DNA of 57,424 nucleotides from positions 1-57,424 of the forward strand of contig JAFYGX010000039.1 in NCBI GenBank assembly GCA_017543025.1, in the 5' to 3' direction. Source of the DNA: Solobacterium sp. Lineage in GTDB: Bacteria > Bacillota_I > Bacilli_A > Erysipelotrichales > Erysipelotrichaceae. Under the pieces are notes generated by a model. That model made no database searches. It had not been told where the DNA came from and saw only the letters and a list, made by a program, of their open reading frames with translations. The position numbers were made by a program, and so were the translations under genes. This document shows positions 53,034 to 57,424 of the stretch, piece after piece (position 1 is the stretch's first letter; each line of letters starts with the position of its first letter).

Positions 53034-53852
53034 ATGTATGGTGCAATTCTTGGCGATATGATCGGCTCGGTTTATGAGTTTGACCGCGGGAACAAAACGA
53101 AAGACTTTCCGCTGTTTCAGGCGGGATCAACGTTCACGGATGATTCCGTGATGACAATTGCGGTGGCCGATGCATTGATGAAAGCAGGACGGGAAGGAAT
53201 CCGGGCAGAGGAAGAAGAACTGAAGCGGCTGATTGTCAGCGGGATGAAAGCGTGGGGCAGAGCATACCCGAACGCCGGCTATGGCGGGATGTTCCGCCGC
53301 TGGCTGTTTTCGGATCGCACAGAACCATATGGCTCCTACGGAAATGGTTCTGCAATGCGCGTCTCTTCTGCCGGCTGGCTGTATGACACACTGGAGGAAA
53401 CACGGGCGGCTGCACGGGCAGCTGCAGGAGTGACACACAATCACCCGGAGGGAATCAAAGGGGCAGAGGCGGTTGCGTCGGCGATCTATCTGGCCCGGAC
53501 CGGAAGCTCCAGAGAAGCTGTCCGCTCGTTTACGGAACAGGAATTCGGATATGATCTTTCCCGGACCTGTGATGAGATCCGCCCGTATTACCATCATGTC
53601 GAAAGCTGTCAGGAAACGGTTCCGGAAGCGGTGACTGCGTTTCTGGAAGGGAGTGATACGGAAGATGTGATCCGGACGGCGGTCTCGCTCGGCGGGGATA
53701 CAGATACGCTTGCATGCATTGCCGGATCGATGGCAGAGGCGTTCTTCGGCGTGCCGGATGAGCTGAAACTCGAGTGCTGCAGAAGACTTCCGGATGATAT
53801 GGTCCGGGTGCTGAATGAATTTGAGACAGTAAGGGCAGTAAGGAAGAGCTGA
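53034..53852 (+). CDS. ADP-ribosylglycohydrolase (DraG/ARH family)
   Basis: 272 aa with AAGGAGGAAG upstream. The metal and ADP-ribose motifs are in order: GDMIGSVYEF, TFTDDSVMT, GNGSAMRVSSAGW, HNHPEGIKGAEA and SLGGDTDTLACIAGSMAEAFFG, the last with the two Mg-binding aspartates. It removes ADP-ribose from proteins or nucleic acids. No ADP-ribosyltransferase is seen nearby. A terminator overlaps its stop codon. Confidence 0.93.
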   Translation: MYGAILGDMIGSVYEFDRGNKTKDFPLFQAGSTFTDDSVMTIAVADALMKAGREGIRAEEEELKRLIVSGMKAWGRAYPNAGYGGMFRRWLFSDRTEPYGSYGNGSAMRVSSAGWLYDTLEETRAAARAAAGVTHNHPEGIKGAEAVASAIYLARTGSSREAVRSFTEQEFGYDLSRTCDEIRPYYHHVESCQETVPEAVTAFLEGSDTEDVIRTAVSLGGDTDTLACIAGSMAEAFFGVPDELKLECCRRLPDDMVRVLNEFETVRAVRKS

Positions 53853-53870
53853 GAAATCAGTTCTTTTTTT
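53844..53870 (+). terminator. Terminator overlapping the glycohydrolase stop
   Basis: AAGAGCTGA (53844-53852), loop GAAA, TCAGTTCTT (53857-53865) with one G-U pair, then TTTTT. Confidence 0.85.
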
Positions 53871-54260
53871 CTGATCTTGCGTAATACGGAATCTGAAAGC
53901 CGGCTGACACCTGCGGGGGGATGCATTTCGCAGAATCATCTGACTGCCCGGAAGCACATGGAAACTCTCACGCATGGTATTTAGTTCGTTGTCAGGAAAA
54001 ATCGATTGGTGTCCGAAACGGTCTGTCAGATCAGAAAAGGAACTGCATTGAAGCATCTGATTGTTCGATCAGATGTTTTTGCAGTTCCTTAAGCGTCTGT
54101 CATATCTGATAAACCGATCGCTTATCCTGTTTCTGTTCAGATCAGATTATGTCATCTGCCAGCAGCTCAGGAAGACGTTCCGCATCATTTGCAAAAACGG
54201 AAGACAGAAACGGTTCACGTTCCTGCCGGAATCCGGTCATCATTGATAATTGCGTTCGTG
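53871..54260. other. Intergenic region with one structured element
   Basis: 390 bp without a convincing gene. The only clear structure is the two-tier hairpin at 54037-54090, listed separately. Flanking short repeats of GATCAGA/TCTGATC occur on both sides. Confidence 0.5.
54037..54090. terminator. Two-tier hairpin, possible bidirectional terminator
   Basis: Outer arms AAGGAACTGCA (54037-54047) and TGCAGTTCCTT (54080-54090) enclose inner arms CATCTGAT (54054-54061) and ATCAGATG (54068-54075). On the plus strand the inner hairpin is followed by TTTTT; on the minus strand the outer stem runs into TTTTC. The minus-strand user would be the gene at 54261-54767, 170 bp upstream. Confidence 0.6.
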
Positions 54261-54767
54261 TTATTTGTCGGAGAACAGTCCTTTGAGCCCGTCCATTAAA
54301 CCTTGAGCGCTCTTACTGTCGGTGCCGAAGGATTCTCTGAATACAAAGCCCATGGCATCATAGAAGCCATCAAGCGTCTGTTTTTTAAATTCCTCTTTAA
54401 GCGTTTCTTCACTCTTTCCCCAGTTCTCGCCTTTGTCCTTGAACTCCTCATAGCTTTCAGAAAGCGTTTTATGCCAGTCGGAGCCAAGCAGTTTAATACT
54501 GTACTTCTGCTCGAATTCATTAAGGCCTTCGCAGACATCCAGGGGAATATCCATGTAATAATACTTAAACAGACTTTTTGTTTCCTCATGATAGGCTCTC
54601 AGCTCAGCAATCTTATCCTCATTCAGGCTGTCTATATCGGCAAAGTAGTTCTCATACAGCTGCCGGTACCTGTTGAAAACAGCGCGCAGCAGCAGCGGCA
54701 ATGGTTCTGTTTTCATAGTCTCTTCATGCAGAATCTTTTCAATCCGTTCATTACTTAATTCAATCAT
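54261..54767 (-). CDS. Hypothetical helical protein, 168 aa
   Basis: Unrecognised. The ATG at 54767 lies 7 bp after AAGGAG; the ATG two codons upstream is too close to that site. The protein is soluble, acidic and mostly helical (NERIEKILHEETMK, YYMDIPLDVCEGLNEFEQ, ETLKEEFKKQTLDGFYDAM), ending in a flexible GLMDGLKGLFSDK tail. There is no signal peptide. Its base composition is more A/T-rich than its neighbours, which could mean recent transfer. Confidence 0.72.
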   Translation of the reverse strand: MIELSNERIEKILHEETMKTEPLPLLLRAVFNRYRQLYENYFADIDSLNEDKIAELRAYHEETKSLFKYYYMDIPLDVCEGLNEFEQKYSIKLLGSDWHKTLSESYEEFKDKGENWGKSEETLKEEFKKQTLDGFYDAMGFVFRESFGTDSKSAQGLMDGLKGLFSDK

Positions 54768-54846
54768 TGTCATTCTCCTTAATAATCTTCCATGCGGTCT
54801 GTCAGAATTCCGGTGTATTTCTCTGACGAACCGGTTCAGTGATTTC

Positions 54847-54877
54847 ATTATACCCTTTACAGGAAAGTTTGATTCAA
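54847..54877 (-). promoter_or_regulatory. Possible promoter of the 168-aa gene
   Basis: On the minus strand TTGAAT (54872-54877), 19 bp, perfect TATAAT (54847-54852). The spacer is long. The remaining 150 bp up to the terminator at 55035 hold nothing that I recognise. Confidence 0.45.
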
Positions 54878-55034
54878 AGTTGTTACGTCATACATGTATC
54901 CTGAATGCGGATTTCCGTCAGTTCGAAAGAACCATGGCAGGTTCTGCACAGTATTCCGGTGCTGCAGGAAGACATGCGCTGTTTCAGTAAGCCCTCTGCC
55001 TGTGCGGTCCGCTGTGTCATATGGTCTATCAGAA

Positions 55035-55066
55035 ATATGAAAAGGAGCCGGAATTTCCGGCTCCTT
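55035..55066 (-). terminator. Terminator of the 180-aa lipoprotein gene
   Basis: AAGGAGCCGG/CCGGCTCCTT (55042-55051 and 55057-55066), followed on the minus strand by TTTTCATATTTC. Confidence 0.82.
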
Positions 55067-55084
55067 CAGAATTGCTCAGTGTGC

Positions 55085-55627
55085 TCAGGCAGCTCCGGAT
55101 TCGAACTGTTTCTGATATTCCCTGATTGCCTGCTCGGCAAACTTCTTCAGATTGTCCGCATCCGCTTCGGAGGCAAGTGCGAGAAACAGAATCATATCGG
55201 AGTCATGCTTTGCGGCTGCTGAGATCAGAAAATAGGACGTCCCGTTTTCCTGGCAGATAAAATCTGCTTCCGCCCCATCCAGCGTGTCATCTCCGCTGCC
55301 TGCCGAAAGGGAACGGACTTCGGAACGGGAGCTGATGAGTTCCGGAAGATCGTGTTCAATATGTGCGATAAAGACTTCTTCCAGATACTGGCGGGCTTCA
55401 ATGTCCACATTTTCTGCAGTGATGACACGGGCAAATGAACCGTTGCTGTCCATTGAAAGCGGAATTGTCACGGACTTCAGAGAAGATTCAAACTGCATGA
55501 TATATTCCCGCAGTGACGCAGCAGGTGCAGTATCGGCTTTCGGGCTGCGTTCTGAAGTGCTGACGCCGCAGGCAGCGAGTGTGAATGCAAGTGCTGCGGT
55601 CAAGAGAAAGGTACAGATCTGTTTCAT
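55085..55627 (-). CDS. Hypothetical lipoprotein, 180 aa
   Basis: The signal peptide ends in the lipobox LAAC (Cys20). A short Ser/Pro/Ala linker and a globular domain follow, with alternating strands and helices (ARQYLEEVFIAHIEHDLPEL, TSYFLISAAAKHDSDMILFLA). No family is recognised. An AGGAGG site precedes the ATG. The 75 bp upstream separate it from the AI-2E family gene on the same strand, so they may be cotranscribed. Confidence 0.8.
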   Translation of the reverse strand: MKQICTFLLTAALAFTLAACGVSTSERSPKADTAPAASLREYIMQFESSLKSVTIPLSMDSNGSFARVITAENVDIEARQYLEEVFIAHIEHDLPELISSRSEVRSLSAGSGDDTLDGAEADFICQENGTSYFLISAAAKHDSDMILFLALASEADADNLKKFAEQAIREYQKQFESGAA

Positions 55628-55702
55628 GGTTGATTCCTCCTGTTCTGTTACTTCACCATTGAAACACCACTCAGAGGTGTTTCGCTGCGAAAAAGCGGCA
55701 GG

Positions 55703-56818
55703 TTATTCCGCAGGTGCGGTTTCTTCCGGTATGTCCTCTGCAGGCGGCTGTTTTCTGGCCAGCCATTTTTCAAACTGCAGCTTGAGGAACGCACCGGTCG
55801 GTACCGCCAGCAGCATTCCCAGCAGTCCGCCGATTGCGCCGCCCGCAAGCAGGGAGGCGATGACAAGCAGGGGATGAACGGAAATGTTGTTTGCCAGCAG
55901 TTTCGGGTTGATGATGTTTCCGTCAATGACCATGATAATTTCAAGTACGACAAGTCCGATCACCATCATGCGGAAATCACCGGCCATCAGATTGACGATA
56001 ATCACTGCACCGTATCCAAGCGCCGGGCCGACATAGGGAATCAGGTTTCCGACACCGGCCAGAAGACCGACCACGAGAGCATACTTCATATGCATGAATG
56101 AGAACACAATCGATACAACCGCTCCGACGAGCACCGCATCCAGCGACTGGCCGCGGATATAACCGGAAAAGCAGCGGTCCGCATCCTGCAGAAGTTCATT
56201 CACTTTGGCAATTACAGAGGCAGGGAATATTTTGCGGATCACATTTGCCCAGTAGCCTCCGATCCGATCGCCGTCAATCAGGAAATAGATTCCGAAGATG
56301 ATGCCGAAGAAGAGGGTGGACGCCCCGCTGGCAAGTGAACTGAAAAAGCCGGTCAGGGTCGTTCCGATATTCGGCAGTTTGATGTTGAATTTGTCGAGAT
56401 AGGTTGTGATCTGTTTTGCCAGTTCTTCGAGGTCCGTCGAGGTTCCCTGGATCAGGTTCATGATACTGCTGATATTGATGTTGGAAACCAGCGCGCCTGC
56501 AACAACTGCCAGGAAGACTAAGATGATGGCCAGAACGATCATCAGGGTGATGAAGACCGCGATCCCGCGAGGCGGCAGAAACTTCGGAAGCTTCAGTTTC
56601 TTCTCGATTTTATTGACCATCGGGTAAAACAGGTACCATACGACAAGTCCGATCAGCAGCGGCCGGAAGACTGCCATGAACAGATTCGCAAACATGGTCA
56701 GCTGCGGCAGTGCCCGGTACAGCAGAATGCCCGCAAATACCGTAATCAATATGGTGATGCAGGTATATGAAGCAATTTTTACATAGCTGCGGTCGAGCCG
56801 CTCAAACAATTCTTTCAT
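55703..56818 (-). CDS. AI-2E family transporter (PerM/TqsA-like)
   Basis: 371 aa, eight membrane segments in the 2+1+5 pattern of the family. The conserved blocks include FFGIIFGIYFLIDGDRI and GLLAGVGNLIPYVGPALGY. Members export varied small molecules or ions; AI-2 export is only one of them. The C-terminal tail is Pro/Glu-rich and cytoplasmic. The AAGGAG site is 13 bp from this ATG but 6 bp from an out-of-frame ATG that opens a 7-codon ORF overlapping the start. Confidence 0.9.
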   Translation of the reverse strand: MKELFERLDRSYVKIASYTCITILITVFAGILLYRALPQLTMFANLFMAVFRPLLIGLVVWYLFYPMVNKIEKKLKLPKFLPPRGIAVFITLMIVLAIILVFLAVVAGALVSNINISSIMNLIQGTSTDLEELAKQITTYLDKFNIKLPNIGTTLTGFFSSLASGASTLFFGIIFGIYFLIDGDRIGGYWANVIRKIFPASVIAKVNELLQDADRCFSGYIRGQSLDAVLVGAVVSIVFSFMHMKYALVVGLLAGVGNLIPYVGPALGYGAVIIVNLMAGDFRMMVIGLVVLEIIMVIDGNIINPKLLANNISVHPLLVIASLLAGGAIGGLLGMLLAVPTGAFLKLQFEKWLARKQPPAEDIPEETAPAE

Positions 56819-56825
56819 AAATCAT
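56802..56825 (-). CDS. Seven-codon mini-ORF overlapping the AI-2E gene start
   Basis: ATG at 56825, with an ideally spaced AAGGAG, encodes MIYERIV and stops at 56802, inside the AI-2E family gene in another frame. It could tune translation of the main gene by re-initiation; chance is also possible. Confidence 0.35.
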   Translation of the reverse strand: MIYERIV

Positions 56826-56942
56826 TGTTCGCTCCTTAACAGTCCGATGATACACCATCTTTGGCGAATGAATAGCGGGAAAACGGAACTTTTCCGATAA
56901 ACCGTTACAGTTCAGACTCCCTGACGCTGTGCGATCGCAGCC

Positions 56943-57031
56943 GTTCCTTCCGTGAATGCACGGGTCATACTGACAATCGCACCATCTATCCACCATTTAC
57001 CAAGTTCCTTCCGTGAATGCACGGGTCATAC
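56943..57031. CRISPR. Minimal CRISPR-like array: two 28-bp repeats, one 33-bp spacer
   Basis: Two identical 28-bp repeats at 56943-56970 and 57004-57031 flank a unique 33-bp stretch (56971-57003). The repeat begins GTTCCTT, has a CCGTG-AATG-CACGG hairpin in the middle and ends GGTCATAC. The 61-bp period and central stem match type I-E arrays. No third repeat is found one period up- or downstream and no cas gene is in the window, so it is an orphan or decaying array, or its cas locus lies beyond the edge. Confidence 0.6.
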
Positions 57032-57324
57032 GTTCTGCAGAATGCCGTTGTGATGGCAGTTTGCGTACTGAAACAGAACAGATCATACTGCTTATGATCG
57101 CTGAACTGCTTTATCGTACAGGTCCTGTATGATCGGAAGCAGAGACTGTGCTCAGGCCGGGGTGCGAAATGGATGCCGGTAACAGGGAAGAAATCTCAAG
57201 TTTTAAAGTAAATGCGCCGATAATCGTGTTATTATGCGTTTCCGGCGCATTGTCTGTTTTCCCACCCAAACCTGATTCGGAGATATGGCTAAAAAAATTA
57301 TCATTTGGTTTTAACACGTAGGAA
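57032..57324. other. Intergenic region between the array and the partial gene
   Basis: No gene with a start signal. It contains a long-loop hairpin AATGCGCCG/CGGCGCATT (57211-57219 and 57243-57251) followed on the plus strand by GTCTGTTTT, possibly a terminator. The minus-strand reading frame at 57111-57356 has no ribosome binding site and no family resemblance. Confidence 0.45.
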
Positions 57325-57424
57325 TCAGTACTGAAGGATACGGCGTATTTGTTCACGGGTGCGGTATCTGTAGTTTAAGGTAAGATCAAGTTTGGCTGAA
57401 AGCGCAGCCAGGCAGTCGTCATAA
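57325..57424 (-). CDS. C-terminal fragment of a gene cut by the window edge
   Basis: The last 32 codons of a minus-strand frame, stopping at 57325-57327, read YDDCLAALSAKLDL and then a basic YRYRTREQIRRILQY end. The composition is that of a real protein, perhaps DNA-binding or a transposase tail, but the family cannot be determined from this piece. Confidence 0.4.
   Translation of the reverse strand, partial: YDDCLAALSAKLDLTLNYRYRTREQIRRILQY

Noticed and set aside
57111..57356. 81-codon minus-strand ORF near the right edge
   Set aside because: No ribosome binding site, no family resemblance, and it overlaps the end of the better-looking partial frame.

Overview
The window looks like a chromosomal stretch of a low-to-mid GC Gram-positive (Bacillota). 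I infer a gut-type Erysipelotrichia-like organism, but cannot prove it from sequence alone. The signs are strong AGGAGG ribosome binding sites, a T-box leader, lipoproteins with lipobox cysteines, single-domain DhaM, no outer-membrane genes, and a bacterial-type GlnRS (found in only some Bacillota). No rRNA or tRNA gene was seen.

Layout. 1-2.6 kb: dihydroxyacetone kinase operon dhaL-dhaM-dhaK (minus). 2.6-6.2 kb: T-box controlled amino-acid ABC transporter plus a PLP enzyme (minus); the T-box specifier reads as CGC, arginine. 6.3-8.1 kb: NADP isocitrate dehydrogenase and a small unknown protein. 8.2-10.9 kb: YtrA-type GntR repressor with an ABC ATPase and permease, under a promoter overlapped by four exact 9-bp-spaced repeats. 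11-16 kb: glnS, a small membrane protein, a DUF6935-like protein, DegV and a lipoprotein. 16-26 kb: a heterodimeric ABC exporter, a 54-aa possibly leaderless membrane peptide, a lipoprotein with an internal duplication, an FtsX-type permease with a GAF-fused ATPase, and a Nudix hydrolase. 26.4-27.9 kb: a zinc-ribbon/DUF6591-like membrane protein.

28.2-43.6 kb is the most interesting part: a 15.4-kb same-strand operon that reads as a proteusin-like (NHLP-leader) RiPP system. In order it encodes an SdpI-like putative immunity protein, a long HlyD-type secretion adaptor, a C39-peptidase ABC exporter, a second NHLP-type ABC exporter, two tandem radical SAM proteins resembling PoyD-type peptide epimerases, a 249-aa precursor (nitrile-hydratase-like leader, double-glycine site, 98-aa very hydrophobic V/A/I-rich core), and a 1599-aa secreted InlB-type repeat protein. 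The proposed flow is: the precursor is epimerised by one or both radical SAM enzymes, cut after Gly-Gly by the C39 domain, and exported through the paired ABC proteins and HlyD adaptor. The SdpI-like protein would protect the producer. The role of the giant repeat protein is unknown.

43.7-57.4 kb: a glycogen synthase with an SCP2-like C-terminal extension, a CBM2-GH5 glucanase, an M48 peptidase, an SRAP protein, a cryptic HELNH zincin-like protein, a 2-hydroxyacid dehydrogenase coupled to a CPBP protease, an acetyltransferase, an ADP-ribosylglycohydrolase, two unknown or lipoprotein genes, an AI-2E family transporter, and at 56943-57031 a minimal two-repeat CRISPR-like array with exact 28+33 type I-E geometry. 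The window ends in a partial unknown gene.
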